Part shown: piece by piece, positions 21,342 to 31,037 of the stretch
How positions within the stretch are numbered: the stretch's first letter is position 1
Layout: each line of letters opens with the position of its first letter
Source of the DNA: Lachnospiraceae bacterium
GTDB lineage: Bacteria; Bacillota; Clostridia; Lachnospirales; Lachnospiraceae
Assembly (NCBI GenBank): GCA_022776445.1
Contig: JALFHZ010000122.1
Span: 1-64,000, forward strand
Reading direction: 5' to 3'
DNA: 64,000 nucleotides
Made by a program: the position numbers and the translations under genes
The notes under the pieces: model-generated
Told to the model about the DNA's origin: nothing
Database searches by the model: none
Seen by the model: the letters and a program-made list of their open reading frames with translations, nothing else

Positions 21342-22310
21342 CTATAATCCCAGGTAAGCCAGCAGGCAGAGAATCGCGGTTGTAATCGAAAATACGGCCA
21401 CAACCCTGGTCTCAGACCAGCCGCACAGCTCGAAATGATGATGAATCGGTGCCATTTTGAAAATCCGTTTTCCGCCGGTTGCCTTGAAATAGGACACCTG
21501 CATGATCACGGACAGAACCTCCACAAGATAAATCAGGCCGATAATCGGAATAAAGAACGGCATCTGCATCATAAACGCACTGGATGCCACGAATCCGCCC
21601 AGAGCCAGCGAACCGGTATCTCCCATGAAAACCTTCGCCGGATATACATTGAACAGCAGAAAGCCCAGAAGGCTTCCCACCACCGCTCCGGTGATCGGGC
21701 TGATGCCGCTGTTCTCACCGATCGCCACGATCGTCATAAACGTAGCCACCAGAATCGTCACACTGGTGCACAGACCGTCAAGTCCGTCGGTAAAGTTCAC
21801 ACCGTTATCTGTGCCCAGAATTACAAAAAATACAAACGGAACAAACAAAATCCCCAGATTCAGATAATATCCGTTCTCAAAACCGCCGGTATACGGGATC
21901 AGTGCCGTGCACCCCACCTCGCCGGACCGGATCAGATAAAATGCAAAGATACCTGTAATCACAATCTGTCCCAGCAGCTTCTGCTTCGGATTCAGTCCTT
22001 CAGAACGCTTCATCACAATCTTGATATAATCATCCAGGAACCCGATAATGCCAAATCCCACTGTCACAAACAACACCGGGATGATCCTGGGATAATCGCG
22101 GATATAAAATAAAGAAGTGATGATGATGCTGGTCAGTATCATCAGACCGCCCATCGTCGGGGTTCCCTGTTTCTTCAAATGCGCCTGCGGACCATCATCC
22201 CGCACCTGCTGTCCGAATTTCAGCTTATGCAGAAACGGAATCACGATCGGGCAGAGGATCGCGCTGATGGCAAAGGCAATGATAATCGCCAGTATAGTCT
22301 CATTAATCAT
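21342..22310 (-). CDS. mraY: Phospho-N-acetylmuramoyl-pentapeptide-transferase
   Basis: PTMGGLMIL, NFTDGLDGL, HHHFELCGWSETRVV signatures. Confidence 0.97.
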   Translation of the reverse strand: MINETILAIIIAFAISAILCPIVIPFLHKLKFGQQVRDDGPQAHLKKQGTPTMGGLMILTSIIITSLFYIRDYPRIIPVLFVTVGFGIIGFLDDYIKIVMKRSEGLNPKQKLLGQIVITGIFAFYLIRSGEVGCTALIPYTGGFENGYYLNLGILFVPFVFFVILGTDNGVNFTDGLDGLCTSVTILVATFMTIVAIGENSGISPITGAVVGSLLGFLLFNVYPAKVFMGDTGSLALGGFVASSAFMMQMPFFIPIIGLIYLVEVLSVIMQVSYFKATGGKRIFKMAPIHHHFELCGWSETRVVAVFSITTAILCLLAYLGL

Positions 22311-22390
22311 GACAAACTCCTATATGTTATGTATTGCCGCATACTCCGGCATTCAATAGTATACGTCTTTTTAAGGGAATAATCAAGCCT

Positions 22391-24136
22391 TCACTCCGCG
22401 CTTTGTTCAATCCCGAGGTATGGCAGAATGTTTTTAAAAATATCCGCAATCACCGGAGCGGCAATGGTTCCTCCATAATAAACGCCCTGCGGCTCATCGA
22501 TCGTAATCAGCGCGATCACCTGCGGATCGTCCGCCGGAGCAAAACCCAAAAAGGACGAAATATATCGTTTCAGACTGCGAGGCAGTTTCTCCGAAGTCGC
22601 CGTTTTTCCGCCGATCCGGTATCCGGGCAGCGCCGCTTTCTTCCCGCCGCCCTCAGCCACCACCTGTTCCAGAATGTAGCGCATGGTGGCACTCGTTTCC
22701 TCCGACACGATCCGCTTTTTCACCGGATACGAAAACCGGTGCACCGCGGTTTTGTCCGCGTTCATCACCTTCACGCCAAAATGAGGAATAATCCGATATC
22801 CGCCATTGACGATGGACGCTGCCGTTGTGATCAGCTGAATCGGCGTGATCTGAAAAGACTGGCCAAAGGAAACCGTAGCCAGTTCCACCAGCCCCATGTT
22901 TTCTTTTTTATGCATGATCGTTCCCGCCTCTCCCGGCAGATCAATCCCGGTTTTCTCCTTCAGTCCGAACTGTTCAAAATACCGGTAATACGCATCAATC
23001 CCCAGACGCTGCCCCACATCAATAAAGACCGGGTTGCAGGAATTCATCGTTCCCTGCAGGAATGTTTCCGCACCGTGTCCTCCCACCTTATGGCACCGGA
23101 TTTTGCGGTCCTCCACAATGCGGAAACCGGGACAGGAAAACCGGTCCTCCAGCCCGACCACACCGGCCTCCAGCCCTGCTGCTGCTGTAATAATCTTAAA
23201 CGTGGATCCCGGTTCATAGGTGTCGTTGATGCTGGGATTGCGCCACATCTGATTCAAAAGTTCCTGCCGCTGCGAAGCCGTGGTACCTGCAGGTTCCTCC
23301 ACATTCAGCGTAAACGGATCGTTCAGGTTGAACTCCGGAACATTGGCCATTGCCATGATTTCCCCGTTTTTCGGATTCATGACAATCACCGACACACGTT
23401 TTGCTCCTTTCCGCTCCATGGTCTCCAGTGCCGCCTGCTCCACATACTGCTGAATGTTCACATCCAGACTGATCTGCAGGTCATTGCCCGGAACCGGTTC
23501 AATCCGGTCCTCAAAGGTATTGCCGATCTCCACACCTGCCGCGTCGGTCATGGTCAGAATCTTTCCGTTCATCCCTTTCAGATAAGATTCATACTTCACC
23601 TCAAGGCCAACGATCCCCTGATTGTCTCCTCCGGTGAAGCCCAGCACCCGGGACGCCAGTGAATCATACGGGTAATATCGTTTATAATCATCATCCACCT
23701 TCACACCGGCCAGATGATATCCGCGGATCCTGTCCCCGATTTCTTTGTCCACATTCGTACGGATAATCTCACGGGAACTGCGCTTTTCCACCTTTTTCCG
23801 GACTGCCGCCTCCTCCATCGAAAGTTCCCTGCACAGAGTCTCAATTACCTCTTCCCGGTCCCGGACCTGATTGTAGATCACAGACACCGTACATACCGTC
23901 CGGTTGGTGGCAATCACGGTACCTCTGGCATCCAGGATCCGGCCTCTGGCTGCTTTGATCGTACGTTCCCTCTCATGCAGATCCTCCGCCATCTGGCTGT
24001 AATGCTCTGACCGGTACAGCATCAAATAAACAAGCCGCCCCATTAATCCTGCCACGCAGATGCAAAGCAGAAAAAACAGGACGGCTATCCTCTCTCTGTG
24101 ATGGGTCTGATTGGAACTCATAACCGGCTCCTGCAA
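22391..24136 (-). CDS. Class B penicillin-binding protein (SpoVD/PBP2 type)
   Basis: Single TM, PBP dimer region, EPGSTFKIIT active-site STFK, GGKTATSEK (KTG-like motif). Confidence 0.92.
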   Translation of the reverse strand: MQEPVMSSNQTHHRERIAVLFFLLCICVAGLMGRLVYLMLYRSEHYSQMAEDLHERERTIKAARGRILDARGTVIATNRTVCTVSVIYNQVRDREEVIETLCRELSMEEAAVRKKVEKRSSREIIRTNVDKEIGDRIRGYHLAGVKVDDDYKRYYPYDSLASRVLGFTGGDNQGIVGLEVKYESYLKGMNGKILTMTDAAGVEIGNTFEDRIEPVPGNDLQISLDVNIQQYVEQAALETMERKGAKRVSVIVMNPKNGEIMAMANVPEFNLNDPFTLNVEEPAGTTASQRQELLNQMWRNPSINDTYEPGSTFKIITAAAGLEAGVVGLEDRFSCPGFRIVEDRKIRCHKVGGHGAETFLQGTMNSCNPVFIDVGQRLGIDAYYRYFEQFGLKEKTGIDLPGEAGTIMHKKENMGLVELATVSFGQSFQITPIQLITTAASIVNGGYRIIPHFGVKVMNADKTAVHRFSYPVKKRIVSEETSATMRYILEQVVAEGGGKKAALPGYRIGGKTATSEKLPRSLKRYISSFLGFAPADDPQVIALITIDEPQGVYYGGTIAAPVIADIFKNILPYLGIEQSAE

Positions 24137-24172
24137 CGCTCATTGTTATACTTATATGAGCTGGCCCATATT

Positions 24173-26389
24173 TTAGAACCCGGGCTCCGACTCGCCGCTT
24201 TCCAGAATATCCGCAGCCGGATAATCCGGATCAACGCTCACGGTTTCCCCGGACAGTTCATCATCCACTCCGCTGTCATCTCCCGGATCCTCAATATACT
24301 CATCGGTCTCATAGACCTTCGGCTCCTCAGCCGCGGCAGTCTCTCCGGATGTCGTTCCGGTCAGATCGGTGATTCCCTCCTGCTCCGGAAGCTGTCCGGA
24401 AAGCTCTTCCTGCGGATCCGCATAATCCACCGTCGGGAACACATTCAGGTACGGCAGGATATCCCCCATGATCTGAGCAAACACTCTGCTGGCATAGGAG
24501 CTGTGCGGCTGATCCTCCACATGCGGTGTATCAATCGTCACATACACCAGCACCTGCGGATCATTGGCCGGCGCGAATCCGCAGAAGGATACCAGATAAT
24601 TCTTGGCAGAACGCGGAAGCTTCTCCGCCGTTCCGGTCTTTCCCGCGATTTCATACCCTTCTACTGCTGCCGCCTTACCGGTTCCCTCTTCCACCGTCCG
24701 AAACAGCGCCGTCTTAATCAGACTGCTGGTTGACTCCGACACAGTCTCCCGCACAAGTCTTGGCGACACTTTCTTCACCACAGCTCCCTGCTCATTCAGG
24801 ATCTGCTTCACCACATGCGGCTCATAATAGGAACCTCCATTGATTACCGAACAGTAAGCCGCCGCCATCTGCACCATCGTACAGTTGAAGTTCTGGCCGA
24901 AGGAGTTGGTCGCAAGACTGGCCGAACGCATGTTGTCCGCTTCATATATCAGTCCTTTGGCATCTGCCTCTCCCGGAAGATCAATGCCGGTCTTCGCGCC
25001 GAAGCCAAACAGCTTCTGATACCGGGAAAACCGTTCCGCACCGGTTTTGGCAGCAATCTGCATCATGGCATCATTGCAGGACACCATCAATGATTCCTGC
25101 ACATCGATCAGCCCATGACCGCCCTTTACATATCCGGTACATTTGATCTTGTGACCGCCAACCTCCTGATATCCGTCGCAGTAAAACGTATCATTGGGAC
25201 CGATCACGCCTTCCTCCAGCGCTGCTGCTACCGTAAAGATCTTGGAAGGAGAACCAGGCTCATAGGTATCGCTGATGCAGTAGTTTCTCCAGATCTGATT
25301 CCAGGCCACCTGCTGTCCATAGGAACGGATCTCGTCCTCCGTAAACCGCTCCGGTACCTGTTCTATCGTGATCACCGACTGATCCGTCTTTTTATGCTGG
25401 CGGTTATAAGCGTTCATCGCTTCCTTCAGACCAAACTGATAAATCTCTTCATCCGTAAAATATCCGCCGATCTGTTTGGGATTGTTCAGATCAAACATGT
25501 GGTTATTGGCCATGGCAAGGATTTCCCCATTGTTCGGATTCATGACGACCACGCCCACGCGGTCGGAACCGGTTTCCTGCATCCACTGATTGATCCGCTT
25601 CTCCACTACATTCTGAATGTTCACATCGATCGTGGAAACAATGGTATTTCCGTTCAGCGGAGACTTGATGACACGCTCCAGATTGGAATCGTCATTCAGA
25701 TAGCCGTATTCTCTTCCGTTGGTGCCGATCAGCTCCTCATTGTAGGATTGCTCGATACCGCCGTTGCCGCTTCCGCCGTCACTGGTCGCAAATCCGATCA
25801 CATTGCAGGCGAGCGAATCATAGGGATAAATCCGCTTATACTCTTCTTCAAACCATACGCCCCTCACCCGGGCCTTGGAGTCATTCTTCTGATTGGCCTT
25901 ATTGGTTTCCTTCTGCAGGGTTTCGAACGCATTTTTCTCATCCAGGCTCAGCTGCCGCTTATAACGGACATACGCCGACTCCGGATTGCCTGTGATCAGC
26001 GTGCGAAGTTCACCGGCATCATATCCGAAGGTGCTGACCAGCGCCGAAACGGTCGCTTCCAGAAAATTATTTTCGTCCGACATAATCTGCTTCGGGTCAA
26101 TAATCAGATTATAAACTTTTTCCGTAATCGCCAGATAGGTTCCGTTCCGGTCCACAATATCGCCACGCCGGTACGGAATCACACGGCTGTCATATTCCTG
26201 CTGGGACAGCACGATCTGATTGTAGCTGTCCTTGTTCTCCTTCACAATACTGTACAATACATAGATTAATGCAAATAAAGCCAGCGTAATCACGATAACC
26301 GTAATCGCCAGCTTTTCCTGCATATATACTAAAAACGTACGTTTTCTGTCGGAGTTTGCATTTGGATTAGTGTTTTGGGATGTCCTCAT
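24173..26389 (-). CDS. Class B penicillin-binding protein (FtsI/PbpB type) with acidic C-terminal tail
   Basis: EPGSPSKIFTV active site (SxxK: SPSK), AGKTGTAEKL KTG box, D/E-rich tail. Confidence 0.9.
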   Translation of the reverse strand: MRTSQNTNPNANSDRKRTFLVYMQEKLAITVIVITLALFALIYVLYSIVKENKDSYNQIVLSQQEYDSRVIPYRRGDIVDRNGTYLAITEKVYNLIIDPKQIMSDENNFLEATVSALVSTFGYDAGELRTLITGNPESAYVRYKRQLSLDEKNAFETLQKETNKANQKNDSKARVRGVWFEEEYKRIYPYDSLACNVIGFATSDGGSGNGGIEQSYNEELIGTNGREYGYLNDDSNLERVIKSPLNGNTIVSTIDVNIQNVVEKRINQWMQETGSDRVGVVVMNPNNGEILAMANNHMFDLNNPKQIGGYFTDEEIYQFGLKEAMNAYNRQHKKTDQSVITIEQVPERFTEDEIRSYGQQVAWNQIWRNYCISDTYEPGSPSKIFTVAAALEEGVIGPNDTFYCDGYQEVGGHKIKCTGYVKGGHGLIDVQESLMVSCNDAMMQIAAKTGAERFSRYQKLFGFGAKTGIDLPGEADAKGLIYEADNMRSASLATNSFGQNFNCTMVQMAAAYCSVINGGSYYEPHVVKQILNEQGAVVKKVSPRLVRETVSESTSSLIKTALFRTVEEGTGKAAAVEGYEIAGKTGTAEKLPRSAKNYLVSFCGFAPANDPQVLVYVTIDTPHVEDQPHSSYASRVFAQIMGDILPYLNVFPTVDYADPQEELSGQLPEQEGITDLTGTTSGETAAAEEPKVYETDEYIEDPGDDSGVDDELSGETVSVDPDYPAADILESGESEPGF

Positions 26390-26846
26390 ACTGTCTCACA
26401 TACTCGCTTTCTGTTTTGTCATACAGAAGTACCTGATTTCGGTTTGCGTAAACCATGCCCAATTCCTCAGTTGCAACCTTATACACGTGATCCAGATCAA
26501 TATCCGTATGAATCGCAGTCTGCAGTGCGTCATTCTCAGACTTCAGCTGCTCCAGTTCTTTCTCCAGAAGCTCAATATGATGAATCCTGGATGCCATCGT
26601 CGACTGCACATGCAGATAGCTCACACAAATACTCAGGGCACAGATGGCCGCCAGTGTAAGCATAATCACATAAGGCAGATCCATATAGAGTGCCTTTTCC
26701 TGGTTCCGTCTCACGGCCCGGTTCACAGCCATACGGCGTGCCGCGTCGCGCTGCGGTTCCTGCATCTCCCGTCTCAGTTCTTCTGCCCGTACGGTACTGC
26801 CTGATACATAAGTTCCATATACCGGTCTTCTATTCCTTGCAGCCAT
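26367..26846 (-). CDS. ftsL: FtsL-like cell division protein
   Basis: Short bitopic protein with coiled coil after TM, between rsmH and PBP genes. Confidence 0.75.
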   Translation of the reverse strand: MAARNRRPVYGTYVSGSTVRAEELRREMQEPQRDAARRMAVNRAVRRNQEKALYMDLPYVIMLTLAAICALSICVSYLHVQSTMASRIHHIELLEKELEQLKSENDALQTAIHTDIDLDHVYKVATEELGMVYANRNQVLLYDKTESEYVRQYEDIPKH

Positions 26847-26896
26847 ACCCTATCCTCCCATTCCTTCGGTCCGCCTTCCAAACTTCCGGCATACCT

Positions 26897-27832
26897 TTAT
26901 TTTCTCTCAAAGACCCGAAGCTTGGAACTCTTCGAGCGCTTGTTATTCTCAATCTCTTCCTCTGTCGGTACAATCGGCTTGCGGGTCACCACAATTCCCT
27001 TGCTCTTTTTCCCGCACATGCACACCGGAAATCCCGGCGGACAGATGCACGGGTTCTCATTGTCCCGGAAACGTGTCTTGACGATCCGGTCTTCCAGCGA
27101 ATGGAACGTAATGATGCTCAGCCTTCCTCCCGGATTCAGAAGATCAATCATCGTATCAATGGAGCGGTTCAGCACATCCAGCTCATGATTCAGCTCAATC
27201 CGAAGTGCCTGAAACGTGCGCTTCGCCGGATGCCCTCCCGTAGCCCGTACTTTCATCGGAATCGCCGCCTTGATCACTTCGATCAGCTCTCCGGTCGTCT
27301 CAAACGGCTTCTCCGCTCTGGCCCGTACAATATGCTTGGCAATATTCTTCGCAAATCGGTCTTCCCCATAATCCCGAATGATGCGGTAGAGCTCAGACTC
27401 ACTGTACGTATTGACAATATCGGCTGCCGTCTGCGTATTTCTCTGATCCATCCGCATGTCCAGCGGCGCGTCCTCCCGATAGGTAAATCCGCGCTCCACA
27501 GTATCCAGCTGATAGGAAGATACTCCCAGATCCAGATAGATGCCGTCCACCTTGCGGATCCCAAGATCCGAAAGCACGGCTGCGATATTCTCATAGTTGC
27601 TTCGCACAATCGTAACTTTATTCCGAAATACCTTCAGCCGTTCCGATGCGGCCTGTATCGCATCCGCATCCTGATCGATCCCGATCAGACGGCCTTCGTC
27701 ACTCAGGCGGCTGCACACCTCATAGGCATGTCCACCTCCGCCCAGTGTTCCGTCCACGTAGATTCCGTCCGGCCGAATCGCCAGGGAATCCACAGTTTCT
27801 TCCAATAAAACAGATTTGTGTTCAAATGTCAT
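26897..27832 (-). CDS. rsmH: 16S rRNA (cytosine(1402)-N(4))-methyltransferase
   Basis: [26 protein letters not shown], conserved RsmH blocks. Confidence 0.97.
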   Translation of the reverse strand: MTFEHKSVLLEETVDSLAIRPDGIYVDGTLGGGGHAYEVCSRLSDEGRLIGIDQDADAIQAASERLKVFRNKVTIVRSNYENIAAVLSDLGIRKVDGIYLDLGVSSYQLDTVERGFTYREDAPLDMRMDQRNTQTAADIVNTYSESELYRIIRDYGEDRFAKNIAKHIVRARAEKPFETTGELIEVIKAAIPMKVRATGGHPAKRTFQALRIELNHELDVLNRSIDTMIDLLNPGGRLSIITFHSLEDRIVKTRFRDNENPCICPPGFPVCMCGKKSKGIVVTRKPIVPTEEEIENNKRSKSSKLRVFERK

Positions 27833-28263
27833 ATTCCAAGACCTTCCATGTTCTCTGCAATTTCTTCCATGTCATCGTAGGTATTGGACTGGTTCCAGAT
27901 CTCACGGCTCCAGATCTCAATCCGGCTCCCGACTCCCACCAGCACCGCGTCCTTGTCAATCCTGGCAAAGTCACGCAGAACTGCAGGCAGAAGGATCCTC
28001 CCCTGCTTGTCTACTTCACAGGTGGTAGCACCCGCCAGAAAAAAACGGGCAAATTTACGAGCGTTGGCATTGGTCAGTGGTAAGGCATGCAGCTTTTCTT
28101 CCAGGGCTTTCCATTCGGTGTTGTCATAGACGAACAGGCATCCATCCAGTCCCTTGGTCACAACGAACTCTTCCCCAAGCTGTTCCCTGAACCTGGAAGG
28201 AACGATGAGCCTGCCCTTCGCATCTACTGTATGATTATATTCACCCATGAACATAAAAATCAC
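27829..28263 (-). CDS. mraZ: Transcriptional regulator MraZ
   Basis: [21 protein letters not shown] and second [16 protein letters not shown] AbrB-like repeat. Confidence 0.97.
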   Translation of the reverse strand: MIFMFMGEYNHTVDAKGRLIVPSRFREQLGEEFVVTKGLDGCLFVYDNTEWKALEEKLHALPLTNANARKFARFFLAGATTCEVDKQGRILLPAVLRDFARIDKDAVLVGVGSRIEIWSREIWNQSNTYDDMEEIAENMEGLGI

Positions 28264-28290
28264 CTGTTACCCTATTAAGCCACTTACTTA

Positions 28291-28327
28291 CCATTTTCCG
28301 CCACTTTCATCCACTTTTCACCACTTG
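28291..28327 (-). promoter_or_regulatory. MraZ box: phased AAGTGG-type repeats every 10 bp
   Basis: Minus strand CAAGTGG TGA AAAGTGG ATG AAAGTGG CGG AAAATGG, starts at plus-strand 28321, 28311, 28301, 28291. Confidence 0.88.
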
Positions 28328-28334
28328 TAGATTT

Positions 28335-28363
28335 ATTTTAGTACATCTGTAAGAAAATAGCAA
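28335..28363 (-). promoter_or_regulatory. mraZ/dcw promoter (TTGCTA-17-TAAAAT)
   Basis: Minus strand TTGCTATTTTCTTACAGATGTACTAAAAT immediately upstream of MraZ boxes. Confidence 0.65.
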
Positions 28364-28423
28364 GGAATTTTCAATAAAAAATCCTGTTAAATCATACCAG
28401 ATTTTCCGGTTTTCTCTGCATAC

Positions 28424-28456
28424 AAAAAGACAGCTACCGCGTACAGTAGCTGCCTG
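28424..28456 (-). terminator. Terminator after the Spo0E-like gene
   Basis: Minus strand CAGCTACTGTACGCGGTAGCTGTCTTTTTG. Confidence 0.8.
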
Positions 28457-28474
28457 AAATAAATATGTATGATT

Positions 28475-28630
28475 CTAACATTCTGAAACAATATATTGCT
28501 CAATCAGCCGGTCCAACTCCACACTGTCCCGATAAATTGTCTCATAGGACTGGCGAGACTCGATACTGCCATTCAGTTTCTTTCTGGCGCACTCAATCCT
28601 TCTCACCAGCTCTTCTTTGGATACTCCCAT
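28475..28630 (-). CDS. Spo0E-like aspartyl-phosphate phosphatase family protein (51 aa)
   Basis: ATG at 28630 with AAAGGAGAAAG RBS: MGVSKEELVRRIECARKKLNGSIESRQSYETIYRDSVELDRLIEQYIVSEC; SxxLD motif (SVELD). Below the ORF-track size cutoff. Confidence 0.78.
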   Translation of the reverse strand: MGVSKEELVRRIECARKKLNGSIESRQSYETIYRDSVELDRLIEQYIVSEC

Positions 28631-28631
28631 G

Positions 28632-29506
28632 TCAACTTTCTCCTTTAGTGCCCCGCCTCAGCTTTCCGTGTTGGCTCACAAGAACCGCTGATGCGACCAA
28701 TATTAACACCATCGACAAGGCCTGAGAAACCGGAATTCCGGTGCCGAACAGGATCAGCTGATCGGTACGAAGCCCTTCAATCCAGGCTCTCCCCATACCA
28801 TAACCCATCAGATAGATCCAGAGCATCTCGCCGTCGAACTTCTTCCGCTTCCGGTACCATAGCATAAAAATAAGCAGACCCAGATTCCATACTGACTCAT
28901 AGAGAAAGGTCGGATGAACCTGAATATATTCCACACCACCCTCTGTAATCAGGTGACTGAGCACATCTGCATTCAGCATGTTGGGATTGATCAGAGAGCG
29001 TTTGATCCGCATCGCAAGCAGGCTGTCCGTATACCCGCCAAATGCCTCACAGTTAAAGAAATTCCCCCATCTGCCGATGATCTGTCCGGTTACGAGACCC
29101 AGCACACAGCTGTCTGCCATAGAGAAAAAAGAAATCTTTCTTATACGGCAAAAAATCGTCAAAGACAGTACCGCCGCAATCACACCTCCATAGATCGCCA
29201 GCCCTCCTGCCCGCAGATTAAAAATCTGAAGAAGATTTTCCTTATAATAATCCCACTCAAAAATCACATAATAGATTCTTGCCCCCATGATGGCAAAAAT
29301 GATTCCATACAATGCAAAATCCAGAATAATCTCCGGGTCTTTGCCTCTCCTTCTGGCATCTGACTGCGCAACCCAGATTCCTGCCAGCATTCCGAGGCCT
29401 ATGATAATCCCATAAAAAGCAATTCGAAATCCAAATACCGAGATATGGTTCCGCAGGTGCTGGATCGCGATTCCAAGGTGTACGAAACTGATATCGGCTC
29501 CTTCCA
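28632..29506 (-). CDS. lgt: Prolipoprotein diacylglyceryl transferase
   Basis: VTGQIIGRWGNFFNCEAFGG Lgt signature; start MEGADISF after AAAGGAG. Confidence 0.95.
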
Positions 29507-29535
29507 TTCTGATGTCTCCTTTCGATGTCTTCTTT

Positions 29536-29564
29536 ATTTTATCGCCAAAATACCCGAAAATCAA
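29536..29564 (-). promoter_or_regulatory. lgt promoter (TTGATT-17-TAAAAT)
   Basis: Minus strand TTGATTTTCGGGTATTTTGGCGATAAAAT. Confidence 0.6.
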
Positions 29565-29729
29565 ACAGATTCGACCGACGAATGTCGACAGCCGTCGACA
29601 GCTTTCCGCATTTTCCTTTCGGTCTGTTGAATAATTACGGTCTTTTCATAACGCAAATTCTATGCTACAATTAATCAGCAAGAAAATCAAGCTTTTCGAA
29701 GCATTTTTCATACAAGGAAGGTAATCATT

Positions 29730-30827
29730 ATGAAATTAGGTATCGTGGGTCTGCCAAACGTCGGCAAAAGCACTCTCTTCAACTCCCTCACCAAAGCAGG
29801 CGCTGAGTCTGCCAACTATCCGTTCTGTACCATTGACCCGAACGTCGGTGTCGTAGCGGTACCGGACCATCGTCTGAAACTTCTGGGAGATTTATATCAC
29901 TCGAAAAAGGTAACTCCGGCTGTCATCGAATTCGTAGACATTGCCGGTCTGGTAAAAGGCGCTTCCAAAGGCGAGGGCCTTGGCAACCAGTTCCTTGCCA
30001 ATATCCGTGAAGTGGACGCCATTGTTCATGTCGTACGCTGCTTTGACGATCCGAATGTCATTCATGTTGACGGAAGTGTTAATCCGCTGCGTGACATCGA
30101 GACCATCAACCTGGAGCTGATCTTCTCGGACATCGAGATTCTGGAGCGCCGGATCGCCAAGACTTCCCGTTCCGCGATCAATGACAAATCTCTGGCAAAA
30201 GAAGTTGAAGTTCTGAAAGCATTGAAAGAGATTCTGGAGAATGGAGAGCTGGCATGCACCTACCAGAATGACGATGAGGATATCATGGCATTCGTAAATT
30301 CCCTGAATCTTCTGACCTGTAAGCCGGTGATTTTTGCAGCCAACGTGGCAGAAGACGATCTGGCGGATGACGGTGCATCCAATCCTTATGTAAAAGATGT
30401 CCGTGAATTCGCCGCTGCCAACAACTCCGAAGTATTCGTTATCAGCGCACAGATCGAGCAGGAGATCGCAGAGCTGGATGACGACGAGAAACAGGAATAT
30501 CTGGAAGCGCTGGGACTGACCGAGTCCGGTCTGGACAAGCTGATCGCAGCAAGCTACCGACTGCTGGGCCTGATCAGCTATCTGACCTCCGGGGAAGACG
30601 AGACCCGTGCATGGACCATCAAAGTAGGCACCAAGGCACCACAGGCAGCCGGCAAGATTCACTCCGATTTCGAGCGTGGATTTATCCGCGCGGAGGTTGT
30701 CAACTATCAGGATCTCCTGGATTGCGGCACCTATGCAAAAGCAAAAGAAAAAGGACTGGTAGGACTGGAAGGCAAGGATTATGTCGTGAAAGACGGCGAT
30801 GTGATTCTGTTCCGGTTTAATGTGTAA
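29730..30827 (+). CDS. ychF: Redox-regulated ATPase YchF (Obg-like)
   Basis: [35 protein letters not shown] signature. Confidence 0.97.
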   Translation: MKLGIVGLPNVGKSTLFNSLTKAGAESANYPFCTIDPNVGVVAVPDHRLKLLGDLYHSKKVTPAVIEFVDIAGLVKGASKGEGLGNQFLANIREVDAIVHVVRCFDDPNVIHVDGSVNPLRDIETINLELIFSDIEILERRIAKTSRSAINDKSLAKEVEVLKALKEILENGELACTYQNDDEDIMAFVNSLNLLTCKPVIFAANVAEDDLADDGASNPYVKDVREFAAANNSEVFVISAQIEQEIAELDDDEKQEYLEALGLTESGLDKLIAASYRLLGLISYLTSGEDETRAWTIKVGTKAPQAAGKIHSDFERGFIRAEVVNYQDLLDCGTYAKAKEKGLVGLEGKDYVVKDGDVILFRFNV

Positions 30828-30914
30828 AGATTATTTTTAAGCTCTTAATTTTTCGCACATATTTCAGGATGCCCTGCTTACTGAAGTTCAGCACAAACAG
30901 CACAAACAAAACAT

Positions 30915-30961
30915 GCGCCTTACAACAGCCGAATTTTCTCATTCTCGCTGCTGTAAGGCGC
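30915..30961. terminator. Terminator hairpin between convergent ychF and lysA-like genes
   Basis: 10-bp perfect arms GCGCCTTACA/TGTAAGGCGC plus inner CAGC/GCTG; T-rich flank on minus. Confidence 0.65.
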
Positions 30962-31037
30962 GTATTCTTCTATCCGACAATATATTTTTTGTAATAAGCG
31001 ACCGCCTGCTCCCCGCAGGTGCGCCCATTGAGTTTTC

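Noticed and set aside
22334-23662. 442-aa plus-strand ORF
   Set aside because: Antisense to a class B PBP gene.
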